A DNA stretch of 20,549 bases from Duncaniella sp. (GTDB lineage Bacteria > Bacteroidota > Bacteroidia > Bacteroidales > Muribaculaceae), in NCBI RefSeq assembly GCF_029054785.1, contig NZ_JAIDEN010000177.1, forward strand, positions 1 through 20,549. Reading direction: 5' to 3'. The number at the start of each line of letters is the position of its first letter. The stretch's first letter is position 1. The notes beneath the pieces are model-generated. The model was not told the DNA's origin, searched no databases, and saw only the letters and a list, made by a program, of their open reading frames with translations. The translations under genes were made by a program, and so were the position numbers. Positions 1-6,978 of the stretch are shown in pieces.

Positions 1-36
1 ATTCAGCGATTCAAACAGCTTGATTGCAAGCAAGTT

Positions 37-59
37 GTAGGATGCTCCACGGAGCATCC
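37..59 (+). repeat. REP-like palindrome 1 with GTAG foot
   Basis: A perfect palindrome occupies 40-59: GGATGCTCC, a 2-base centre AC, then GGAGCATCC. It is preceded by GTAG (37-40, sharing one G with the stem). A GTAG-type tetranucleotide at the foot of a hairpin is the hallmark of REP elements recognised by REP-associated tyrosine transposases (RAYT). It lies downstream of gdhA, outside any gene. A second copy at 91-114 has the opposite orientation. Copy number in the genome cannot be seen from here. Confidence 0.6.
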
Positions 60-90
60 GCCGGTTTTATGGTTCATCAACCTCGTTTTC

Positions 91-114
91 GGATGCACCA
101 TGGTGCATCCCTAC
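91..114 (-). repeat. REP-like palindrome 2 with GTAG foot, inverted to copy 1
   Basis: A perfect palindrome at 91-110 (GGATGCACC, centre AT, GGTGCATCC) is followed on the plus strand by CTAC (111-114), so on the minus strand it starts with GTAG. It matches copy 1 except at the seventh base pair of the stem, where T:A has become A:T, plus the central dinucleotide. Both arms changed together, so the palindrome was preserved. With copy 1 it forms an inverted pair like a BIME. Confidence 0.6.
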
Positions 115-205
115 CCTGATAATGAAGCTCTTAGGTTGGCAATATTCGCTGAATAGTCACTTATGGAGCTGTATATATGAAATATGTGATTATGAAAAGA
201 AAATG

Positions 206-238
206 CCGGAGGCCGTTTCCATGCGAAACGGCCTCCGG
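206..238 (-). terminator. Bidirectional intrinsic terminator after gdhA
   Basis: A perfect 13-bp stem (CCGGAGGCCGTTT at 206-218 with its complement at 226-238) encloses a 7-base loop. On the minus strand it is followed by CATTTTCTTTTC and on the plus strand by TTTTC. It begins about 38 bases past the gdhA stop codon, so it should end the gdhA transcript and could also stop readthrough from the left. Confidence 0.85.
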
Positions 239-276
239 TTTTCTATCGTCTTATTATAAGGATTCTGCGGTGGGAA

Positions 277-1614
277 TTAGAGGATACCCTGGCCCATCAT
301 TGCGTTGGCAACCTTCATGAAGCCTGCGATGTTTGCGCCCTTCATGTAGTTGATGTAGCCGTCGGCTTCGGTGCCGTGTTTCACACACTGGGTGTGGATG
401 TTCTTCATGATTTCATGGAGACGGCGGTCAACCTCTTCTGCGCTCCACTGGAGGTGTTCGGCGTTCTGGCTCATTTCGAGACCTGAAGTTGCCACACCGC
501 CTGCGTTGACAGCCTTGCCGGGAGCATAGGTAACCTTGGCGGCGAGGAAGGTGTCGATGGCTTCGGGTGTGCAGCCCATGTTAGAAACTTCGGCTACGAG
601 TTCAACACCGTTGGCAACGAGTTTCTTGGCGTCTTCGCCGTCGACTTCGTTCTGGGTTGCGCAGGGGAGAGCGATGTCAACTTTCTGTTCCCAGGGTTTG
701 CGGCCGGGGAAGAAGGTTGCGTTGGGATATTTTTCAGCGTAGGGAGCGACGATGTCTTCGCCGGTTGCGCGGAGATAGAGCATATAGTCGATCTTTTCGC
801 CTGAAATGCCGTCGGGATCATAGATGTAGCCGTCGGGGCCGGAGATGGTGACAACCTTGCCGCCGAGTTCGGTAGCCTTGAGAGCTGCGCCCCAAGCCAC
901 GTTGCCGAAGCCTGAAATGGCGATTGTCTTGCCCTTGATTTCGTCTTTCTTTTCAGCGAGCATGCTCTGAACGAAGTAGAGAGCGCCGAAACCTGTGGCT
1001 TCGGGACGGATGAGTGAACCGCCGAAGTCGAGGCCTTTGCCGGTGAAAGTACCGGTGCATTCGTTGACGAGCTTCTTGTACATGCCGTACATGTAGCCTA
1101 CTTCGCGGCCACCTACGCCGATATCGCCTGCGGGAACATCGCGGTCAGGACCGAGGTTCTTCCAGAGGCCGAGGATGAAGGCCTGGCAGAAGCGCATGAT
1201 TTCAGCGTCGCTCTTGCCGCGGGGCGAGAAGTCGCTGCCACCTTTGGCGCCACCCATCGGAAGAGTGGTGAGAGCGTTTTTAAAAGTCTGCTCGAAGCCG
1301 AGGAATTTAAGGATAGAGAGGTTGACGGATGCGTGGAAGCGGATGCCGCCTTTATACGGGCCGATGGCGTTGTTGAACTGAACGCGGTAGCCGATGTTGT
1401 TCTGGACTTCGCCCTTGTCGTCGACCCAGGTCACACGGAAGGTGACGATGCGGTCAGGTTCGACCATGCGTTCGATGATTTTTGCTTTTTCAAATTCAGG
1501 ATGCTGGTTATAGACGTCCTCAACACAGATAAGGACTTCCTTCACTGCCTGAAGGTATTCCTTTTCGCCGGGATGCTTGGCTTCCAGGCCGCTCAGAATA
1601 TTATTAATATCCAT
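277..1614 (-). CDS. gdhA: Glutamate dehydrogenase (NAD(P)-dependent)
   Basis: This cytoplasmic enzyme makes glutamate from 2-oxoglutarate and ammonia (or the reverse) and links nitrogen assimilation to the TCA branch. The 445 residues match the usual length of the hexameric family. The substrate-binding segment carries Lys88 (GPYKGG), Lys112 and the catalytic Lys124 in PMGGAKGGSDF; Asp164 lies in PAGDIGVGGREVG. The dinucleotide-binding Rossmann segment has ISGFGNVAWGAA at about 233-244. The family is usually NADP-dependent in this length class, but cofactor choice was not proven from sequence. The ATG at 1614 begins MDINNILSG, a normal N-terminus. The gene is monocistronic, with a TAnnTTTG box upstream and a strong hairpin downstream, and has no evident tie to the pectin locus. 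Confidence 0.97.
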   Translation of the reverse strand: MDINNILSGLEAKHPGEKEYLQAVKEVLICVEDVYNQHPEFEKAKIIERMVEPDRIVTFRVTWVDDKGEVQNNIGYRVQFNNAIGPYKGGIRFHASVNLSILKFLGFEQTFKNALTTLPMGGAKGGSDFSPRGKSDAEIMRFCQAFILGLWKNLGPDRDVPAGDIGVGGREVGYMYGMYKKLVNECTGTFTGKGLDFGGSLIRPEATGFGALYFVQSMLAEKKDEIKGKTIAISGFGNVAWGAALKATELGGKVVTISGPDGYIYDPDGISGEKIDYMLYLRATGEDIVAPYAEKYPNATFFPGRKPWEQKVDIALPCATQNEVDGEDAKKLVANGVELVAEVSNMGCTPEAIDTFLAAKVTYAPGKAVNAGGVATSGLEMSQNAEHLQWSAEEVDRRLHEIMKNIHTQCVKHGTEADGYINYMKGANIAGFMKVANAMMGQGIL

Positions 1615-1665
1615 GATAAAAGAAATTGGTGGATTTAAAGGGTATTGGTGATTTGGTTAACGCTG

Positions 1666-1701
1666 CAAATGTAATAATTAAATTTGATAGGAAGGATCAA
1701 A
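1666..1701 (-). promoter_or_regulatory. Probable gdhA promoter (Bacteroidetes type)
   Basis: On the minus strand TACATTTG (1673-1666) fits the Bacteroidetes -7 consensus TAnnTTTG. The nearest upstream TTTG (1701-1698) is 24 bases away, longer than the usual spacing of about 19-22, so the -33 assignment is weak. The expected transcript start gives a leader of roughly 45 bases before the gdhA ATG. Confidence 0.45.
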
Positions 1702-1933
1702 AAAATGTACAATTTAAGATGTTATAAAGCATAAAAATTAAACATATAATTCGTCCTGTCAATGGCCAGGAATGACGATTTGCCAGCTTCCAGCATTGTT
1801 TTCGCAGGAAAGTGTCAGCCAACTGCTGCAAGGAGCCGTATTATGTCGGATATTTGTGGATTTGGAAACACATTGCCATGTGCTTTCCCCGGTATTTTTT
1901 GAGAGGATAAGAGCGCGTTTGACAATAAAAGAG
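1702..1933. other. Intergenic stretch with no recognised gene
   Basis: Between the gdhA promoter and the ferredoxin terminator about 230 bases hold no ORF with family features, no tRNA-like fold and no strong hairpin. Open frames that cross it on either strand run through the ferredoxin gene or its terminator and look like chance. The part nearest gdhA is very A+T rich, which fits upstream promoter DNA. Confidence 0.5.
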
Positions 1934-1976
1934 CTGCCGCTGTACGGATGGAGGTTTTCCATCTGCACAGCGGCAG
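1934..1976 (-). terminator. Intrinsic terminator after the ferredoxin gene
   Basis: A 19-bp stem starts with CTGCCGCTGT and ends with ACAGCGGCAG. It contains one mismatch and one G-U pair and closes on a 5-base loop. On the minus strand it is followed by CTCTTTTATTG and on the plus strand by TAAAATTTTTG, so it may act in both directions. It lies about 30 bases after the ferredoxin stop. Confidence 0.75.
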
Positions 1977-2005
1977 TAAAATTTTTGAGACTTCTCGCAG
2001 GCGGA

Positions 2006-2176
2006 TTATTCGCCGGGCTTGATAGCTTCGCTGGGGCATACTTCAGCGCAAGAGCCACATTCGATGCAAGTGTCGGGATCGATGCGGTAGATGTCGCCTT
2101 CAGAGATTGCGTCAACGGGGCAAACGGGCTGGCAGGTGCCACAAGCCACGCAAGAGTCAGTGATTACGTAAGCCAT
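2006..2176 (-). CDS. Small 2[4Fe-4S] ferredoxin, 56 residues
   Basis: The ATG at 2176 opens a 56-codon frame starting MAYVITDSC and ending at TAA 2006. It is a bacterial-type (clostridial) ferredoxin, a soluble low-potential electron carrier for enzymes such as pyruvate:ferredoxin oxidoreductase and hydrogenases. Two cluster motifs are complete: Cys9, Cys12, Cys15 with Cys19-Pro, and Cys37, Cys40, Cys43 with Cys47-Pro. In this fold each cluster takes its fourth ligand from the other motif. The length is normal for the minimal family. A -7 box lies about 85 bases upstream and a hairpin lies just downstream, so it is monocistronic. Its position between the pectin operon and gdhA gives no specific partner. 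Confidence 0.95.
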   Translation of the reverse strand: MAYVITDSCVACGTCQPVCPVDAISEGDIYRIDPDTCIECGSCAEVCPSEAIKPGE

Positions 2177-2262
2177 GATAAGATAAAATTTGAGTTGTTA
2201 GATAATTGATACGAAAACATTTTGAACACGGCGCAACCATCAGGTCCACCGGATAGATGATG

Positions 2263-2270
2263 CAAAAGTA
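2263..2270 (-). promoter_or_regulatory. Probable -7 box of the ferredoxin gene
   Basis: On the minus strand 2270-2263 reads TACTTTTG, an exact TAnnTTTG. No clear TTTG is seen 19-22 bases upstream, so only the -7 element is called. The implied 5' leader is about 80 bases. Confidence 0.45.
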
Positions 2271-2411
2271 AGGTTTTTCCCTGAAATATCAGCTAAAAAT
2301 CAGTGAAAAAATAGTCGGAAAGAAATTATTTTGGCCGAAAACGAGAGGATATCCGATGGCAGAAGTAAATCCGGGGCTTTGCTCTTTTTGGGTGATTATG
2401 GCCGGGAGGAT
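2271..2411. other. Intergenic DNA between the ferredoxin promoter and the exuT terminator
   Basis: I see no ORF with family features, no RNA fold and no repeat in this stretch. With the ferredoxin leader and the exuT terminator it makes up the roughly 300-base gap between the two genes. Confidence 0.5.
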
Positions 2412-2451
2412 GAAACAAGACCGCCGGAAAAGCATTCCGGCGGTCTGTTTC
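2412..2451 (-). terminator. Intrinsic terminator closing the uxa-exuT operon
   Basis: The arms GAAACAAGACCGCCGGAA (2412-2429) and TTCCGGCGGTCTGTTTC (2435-2451) pair over 17 bp with one bulged A and a 5-base loop. The GC core is flanked by an A/T base, as in A-tail/U-tail terminators. It begins about 28 bases after the transporter stop codon. Confidence 0.8.
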
Positions 2452-2479
2452 ATTGAATTATGATTTTCTGGTGGATGGA

Positions 2480-3982
2480 TCAGGCTTCGATCTTCTTGTA
2501 GCGGGGTACAAGGAGTTTCATGATGGCCCAGCCTACGAGGTAGGCGACACCACAGATGCAGAACACGATGAAGTAGCCTGCGGGCTTGCCTTCATAGCTC
2601 ATGAATGCCATGTTGGTCTGTGCTGCATAGTCGAAGAGCACACCTGAGCCGAGGTTGATGAGGAATGATCCGATGCCGCCGGCCATGCCGCCGATACCGA
2701 TGATGGTGGCGATGGTCGATTTGGGGAACATGTCACCGACAACCGAGTAGATGTTGGCGCTCCATGACTGGTGGGCTGCTCCGGCGATACCGATGATGAT
2801 GATCGGGAGCCAGGGAGAAACTGAACTCATCGGCTGTGCGAGGAGTGCGAGCAGGGGGAACACGGCGAAGATAAGCATTGCTTTCATGCGGGCTGAATAG
2901 GGGTCGACTGAGATTCCCTTGCGGGCCGCGCGGTCAATGAAGATGGTCGGGAGTTTGCCGCCATAGATTGAAAGCATGGTGATCAGATAGAGCACGAAGA
3001 TCATGAGCATGCCTTCGCCTGACGAGGTCGACAGTTTGAAGACGTCGGTGATATAGGCCGGAGTCCAGAAGAGGAAGAACCACCATACACCGTCGGTGAG
3101 GAATTTACCGAAGAAAACGGCCCATGTCTGCGGATACTTGAAACACTTCAGGAAGGGGATGGTGGCAGTCTCGCTGTCTTCAGTCTCGGCTTTCTGCCTG
3201 GCTGTTTCGTCAGCTGCGTCGTCGTCCTGCTCGATGTAAGCGAGCTCGGCTGCGTTCACGCGCGGGTTTTCAGCGGGTTTCTTGTAGAGGAAAATCCAGA
3301 AGCCCATCCAGACGAAACCGAGGGCGCCGATGATGATGAAGGCCATTTCCCAGCCGTTGCCCCAGCCGATGCTCTGGAAGAATTTGGCGAGCGGGCCGAT
3401 GGAGAACGGGGCGATGAGGGCGCCGACTGCCGATCCTGCGTTGAAGATCGAGGTCGCATAGGCGCGGTCACGCTTGGGGAAGTATTCTGCTGTCACCTTG
3501 ATCGCAGCAGGGAAGTTACCGGCCTCACCGAGGGCGAGGATGGTGCGGGCTGCGAGGAAGAAGTAGACAGAGACGGTGGCGATTGTCATTGCCATGTCGC
3601 CGGTTGCCTTTACGAGACCGGCAGCGTCGTGCAGGCCGAGTGTGGCTTCAGTGGCGATGCCGCAGACTGCGTGGAGGCAGGCGCCGGCTGACCATACGCC
3701 GATGGCCCAGAGATAGCCTTTCTTGGTTCCCATCCAGTCGATGAAGCGGCCGGCAAGGAGGTTGGCCACTGCATAGACGATTGAGAAGACAGCAGTGATC
3801 AGACCGTAGTTGGCATCAGTCCAGTGGAATTCCGGAGAGATGAACTCTTTCCAGGTGAGCGAAAGCACCTGACGGTCCATGTAGTTCACAGTCGTAGCGA
3901 GGAAGAGCAGTGCGCAGATGGTCCAGCGGAAGTTGGTCATCTTCTGGTTTGCGGCTGCGAGGGGTGAATTTGCTGCTGCCAT
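2480..3982 (-). CDS. exuT: Hexuronate transporter, MFS (ExuT-like)
   Basis: This inner-membrane major facilitator of the anion:cation symporter type probably brings galacturonate/glucuronate into the cytoplasm with protons. The 500 residues are hydrophobic, with about twelve membrane segments. The first ends in NYMDRQVLSLTW, close to the N-Y-x-D-R signature of ExuT and related sugar-acid carriers. A charged cytoplasmic loop (about 230-270, rich in Asp/Glu) separates the halves. An extra segment around residues 108-135 between early helices makes it longer than E. coli ExuT. The ATG at 3982 is 3 bases after the uxaC stop codon side, the tightest junction in the operon. The name rests on family resemblance plus the uxaABC context; glucuronate versus galacturonate preference is unknown. 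Confidence 0.9.
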   Translation of the reverse strand: MAAANSPLAAANQKMTNFRWTICALLFLATTVNYMDRQVLSLTWKEFISPEFHWTDANYGLITAVFSIVYAVANLLAGRFIDWMGTKKGYLWAIGVWSAGACLHAVCGIATEATLGLHDAAGLVKATGDMAMTIATVSVYFFLAARTILALGEAGNFPAAIKVTAEYFPKRDRAYATSIFNAGSAVGALIAPFSIGPLAKFFQSIGWGNGWEMAFIIIGALGFVWMGFWIFLYKKPAENPRVNAAELAYIEQDDDAADETARQKAETEDSETATIPFLKCFKYPQTWAVFFGKFLTDGVWWFFLFWTPAYITDVFKLSTSSGEGMLMIFVLYLITMLSIYGGKLPTIFIDRAARKGISVDPYSARMKAMLIFAVFPLLALLAQPMSSVSPWLPIIIIGIAGAAHQSWSANIYSVVGDMFPKSTIATIIGIGGMAGGIGSFLINLGSGVLFDYAAQTNMAFMSYEGKPAGYFIVFCICGVAYLVGWAIMKLLVPRYKKIEA

Positions 3983-3985
3983 AGA

Positions 3986-5401
3986 TTAGAATTTGAAGTA
4001 GTTTTTGGCGTTGTTGTAGCAGATATCCTCGATCATCTGGTTGACGCGGTTCTCTTCATAGCCGGTGTAGGGGATGAGACCGTTTTCAACATCGTTGCCT
4101 ACGAGGTTGCAGAGTGTGCGGCGGAAATATTCGTGGCGCGGATATGAGAGGAATGAGCGGGAGTCGGTGAGCATGCCGACGAAGCGGCTGAGAAGACCCA
4201 GGAGCGAGAGGGCGTTCATCTGTTTCTCCATGCCGTCTTTCTGATCAAGGAACCACCAGCCTGAACCGAACTGGATCTTGCCGGGGATTGTGCCGTCCTG
4301 GAAGTTGCCGAGCATTGTGGCGAGCACTTCGTTGGCGCAGGGGTTGAGGTTATAGAGGATGGTCTTGGTCAGTTTGCCGCGTGAGTTGAGGGTGTCAAGG
4401 AACTTGGCGCAGGCTTTGGCTGTGGTGAATTCGCCGATCGAGTCAAAACCGGTGTCGGGGCCGAGGAGCTTGAACATCTTGGAGTTGTTGTTGCGGATGG
4501 CGCCGTAGTGGAACTGCTGTGTCCAGCCTGAAGCGTAGTCCATTTCGCCGAAGACGAGAAGCATTGCGCTCTTGAACTTGTTGATTTCTTCAGCGGTGAG
4601 CTGCTTGCCGCCATAGACTTTGTCGAAGATGGCTTCGATTTCGCCGTCGGTGAAGTCTTCGGCATAGAATTCCTCGATACCGTGGTCTGACAGGCGGCAG
4701 CCCATTTCCTCGAAGAAGTCGTGACGCTTCTGAAGGGCGTCGATCATGTCCTGGAACTTGTTGATCTCGACTCCTGACACTTCGGCGAGTTTTTCGACAT
4801 AGGCGCGGAATTCGGCGGGGTTTTCAACAGCCATAGCCTTGTCGGGACGCCAGGTGGGGAGCATCTTGATCTCGAAGCCGCTGTCGCGCACCTGCTTGTG
4901 GTATTCGAGCGAGTCGACGGGATCGTCGGTGGTGCAGACGGCCTCCACATTGTAGCGGCGCATGAGTCCGCGGGCGGTCATGTTGGGGTCGTTGAGGAGT
5001 TTGTCGTTACATTCGTCGAAGATCTCGCGGGCAGTTTCAGGATTGAGCAGTTTGTCGATGCCGAACGCTGTCTTGAGTTCGAGGTGTGTCCAGTGGTAGA
5101 GGGGGTTGCGGAAGGTGTAGGGAACGGTTTCGGCCCATTTCTGGAATTTTTCCCAGTCAGAGGTGTCTGTGCCGGTGCAGAAACGTTCGTCAACGCCGTT
5201 GGAGCGCATGGCACGCCATTTGTAGTGGTCGCCGCCAAGCCAGATTTCGGTGATCGACTTGAAGCGGTGGTCATCGGCTACCATCTTGGGGATGAGGTGG
5301 CAGTGATAGTCGATGATCGGCATTTTTGCCGCATGTTCGTGATATAGCTTCTGTGCGGTCTCAGTCTGCAACAGGAAGTTTTCGTCCATGAAAGGTTTCA
5401 T
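3986..5401 (-). CDS. uxaC: Uronate isomerase (glucuronate/galacturonate isomerase)
   Basis: UxaC converts D-galacturonate to D-tagaturonate and D-glucuronate to D-fructuronate in the cytoplasm, the first step after import. The 471 residues match the family (about 470) in the amidohydrolase superfamily. The N-terminal metal-site motif DYHCHL gives His33 and His35. RSFLSYPRHEYFRR near residue 420 and the closing MIEDICYNNAKNYF are typical of UxaC. An in-frame ATG at codon 5 (MDENFLL) is an equally plausible start, and the longer form is kept. It lies 50 bases after uxaA and immediately before exuT, so it is the fifth gene of the operon. Because the same enzyme serves both uronates, it does not by itself say which one the locus targets; GH28 and CE8 point to galacturonate. 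Confidence 0.97.
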   Translation of the reverse strand: MKPFMDENFLLQTETAQKLYHEHAAKMPIIDYHCHLIPKMVADDHRFKSITEIWLGGDHYKWRAMRSNGVDERFCTGTDTSDWEKFQKWAETVPYTFRNPLYHWTHLELKTAFGIDKLLNPETAREIFDECNDKLLNDPNMTARGLMRRYNVEAVCTTDDPVDSLEYHKQVRDSGFEIKMLPTWRPDKAMAVENPAEFRAYVEKLAEVSGVEINKFQDMIDALQKRHDFFEEMGCRLSDHGIEEFYAEDFTDGEIEAIFDKVYGGKQLTAEEINKFKSAMLLVFGEMDYASGWTQQFHYGAIRNNNSKMFKLLGPDTGFDSIGEFTTAKACAKFLDTLNSRGKLTKTILYNLNPCANEVLATMLGNFQDGTIPGKIQFGSGWWFLDQKDGMEKQMNALSLLGLLSRFVGMLTDSRSFLSYPRHEYFRRTLCNLVGNDVENGLIPYTGYEENRVNQMIEDICYNNAKNYFKF

Positions 5402-5451
5402 GTGTGGATGTGATTTTAAAGGTTATTGATTTTGGGTGTGGAGGAGAGTGA

Positions 5452-6963
5452 TCAGAGGGTCACGCCGTTCTTGAAGATGGCTATTTCATGGATGCCGCTC
5501 TTCTCGGAGTTGACCTCTTCGCCTGAAGCGACTTTGAGCACATAGTCGATGAAGTCGGCGAGGACGTCGGCCATCGAGCTGTCTTCGACAAGGCGTCCGG
5601 CGTTGAAGTCGATCCATGTGGGCTTGCGCTGTGCGAGGCCTGAGTTGGTGGAGATCTTCATTGTGGGGACGAAGGTGCCGAAGGGGGTGCCGCGGCCTGT
5701 GGTGAAGAGCACCATCTGGCAGCCGGCGGCGGCAAGGGCGGTGGAGGCCACGAGGTCGTTGCCGGGAGCCGAAAGGAGGTTCAGTCCGTGGTTGCTGATG
5801 CGTTCGCCGTATTCCATCACGCCGAAAACAGGGCTTTTGCCTGATTTCTGGGTGCAGCCGAGGGCTTTTTCTTCAAGAGTCGAGATGCCGCCGGCTTTGT
5901 TGCCGGGCGAGGGGTTTTCGCCTACGGGTTCGCCGTGGCTGAGGAAGTATTCCTTGAAGTTGTTGATGAGCGAGACGGTTTCGCCGAGGAGGCGGGTGTC
6001 GGCGCAGCGGCGCATGAGGATTGTCTCGGCGCCGAACATTTCAGGCACTTCGGTGAGCACTGTCGTGCCGCCTTCCTGGTCGCAGAGCCAGTCGGAGAAT
6101 TCGCCGAGCAGCGGGTTGGCGGTGATGCCGGAGAAGCCGTCGGATCCGCCGCACTTGAGGCCGATGCGGAGTTTTGAGGCGGGAACGGTGGTGCGCTTGA
6201 ATCCGCGGGCCTGTTCGTAGAGATCGCGGAGGATCTTGACTCCGGTCTCGACTTCGTCGCCTTCTACTTCCTGGCAGACCATGAATTTCACACGCGAGCG
6301 GTCATAGTCGCCGCAGAATTCCTCGAAGACCTTGGGCTGGTTGTTCTCGCAGCCGAGTCCGACAACGAGGATGCCGCCGGCGTTGGGGTGGTGGACCATG
6401 TCGCGGAGGATCTTCTTGGTGTTTTCATGGTCGTCGCCGAGCTGCGAGCAACCGTAGTTGTGGGGGAATCCGAAGATGCCGTCAACGCCTTCGGCTTTTG
6501 TTTCGGCGTTGAGACGGTCAACGATCTGCTTGACGATGCCGTTGACGCAGCCCACTGTCGGGATGACCCAGAGTTCGTTGCGGATGCCGACCTGGCCGTC
6601 GGGGCGTTCATAGCCCTGGAATGTGGCTTCGGTGCCTTTGCGTGAGGAACCGGGAGCGGGCACGGAGGGGTTGTCGATCGAGATATCCGAGTAGTCGAGC
6701 TGACCTTCGAGATTGGTCTTGATGTCGTTGTGGTCGAGGAAGGCTCCGCGGCTGACGGCATGGCGCGCATGGCCGATCGGGAAGCCGTATTTGATCACGT
6801 TTTCGCCTTCGGCGATGTCGCGGAGAGCGAACTTGTGGCCGGCAGGAATGTCGGCCACAAGTTTGATTTCGTCACCGTCAACACACAGTGTCGTACCAGC
6901 GCTGAGCGCGTTGATTGCCACTGCCACGTTGTCGGCGGGGTTTATCTTGAGAAAGTCTTTCAT
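5452..6963 (-). CDS. uxaA: Altronate dehydratase
   Basis: UxaA dehydrates D-altronate to 2-keto-3-deoxy-D-gluconate (KDG), the last reaction of the galacturonate branch encoded here. The 503 residues agree with the E. coli enzyme (about 495) and show both family parts. A SAF-type N-terminal domain spans about 11-83, with PAGHKFALRDI and GFPIGHA. The large UxaA/GarD catalytic domain begins near 115, with GIRNELWVIPTVGCVNG, FPHNYGCSQLGDDH and CGGSDGFSGITANP. Family members need Fe2+ or Mn2+. The alternative, galactarate dehydratase (GarD), is less likely because the neighbours are uxaB and uxaC. The start at 6963 is 15 bases from the uxaB stop, which implies one transcript. Confidence 0.96.
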   Translation of the reverse strand: MKDFLKINPADNVAVAINALSAGTTLCVDGDEIKLVADIPAGHKFALRDIAEGENVIKYGFPIGHARHAVSRGAFLDHNDIKTNLEGQLDYSDISIDNPSVPAPGSSRKGTEATFQGYERPDGQVGIRNELWVIPTVGCVNGIVKQIVDRLNAETKAEGVDGIFGFPHNYGCSQLGDDHENTKKILRDMVHHPNAGGILVVGLGCENNQPKVFEEFCGDYDRSRVKFMVCQEVEGDEVETGVKILRDLYEQARGFKRTTVPASKLRIGLKCGGSDGFSGITANPLLGEFSDWLCDQEGGTTVLTEVPEMFGAETILMRRCADTRLLGETVSLINNFKEYFLSHGEPVGENPSPGNKAGGISTLEEKALGCTQKSGKSPVFGVMEYGERISNHGLNLLSAPGNDLVASTALAAAGCQMVLFTTGRGTPFGTFVPTMKISTNSGLAQRKPTWIDFNAGRLVEDSSMADVLADFIDYVLKVASGEEVNSEKSGIHEIAIFKNGVTL

Positions 6964-6978
6964 CAGAGAGCGTGGTGA

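Noticed and set aside
1759..2209. Overlapping open frames on both strands across the gdhA-ferredoxin gap
   Set aside because: They overlap the ferredoxin gene and its terminator hairpin in other frames and show no family features; the 56-codon ferredoxin is the real gene.
5549..6220. 223-codon plus-strand frame opposite uxaA
   Set aside because: It is antisense to a well-supported dehydratase, Ser/Pro/Arg-rich, and has no recognisable domain.
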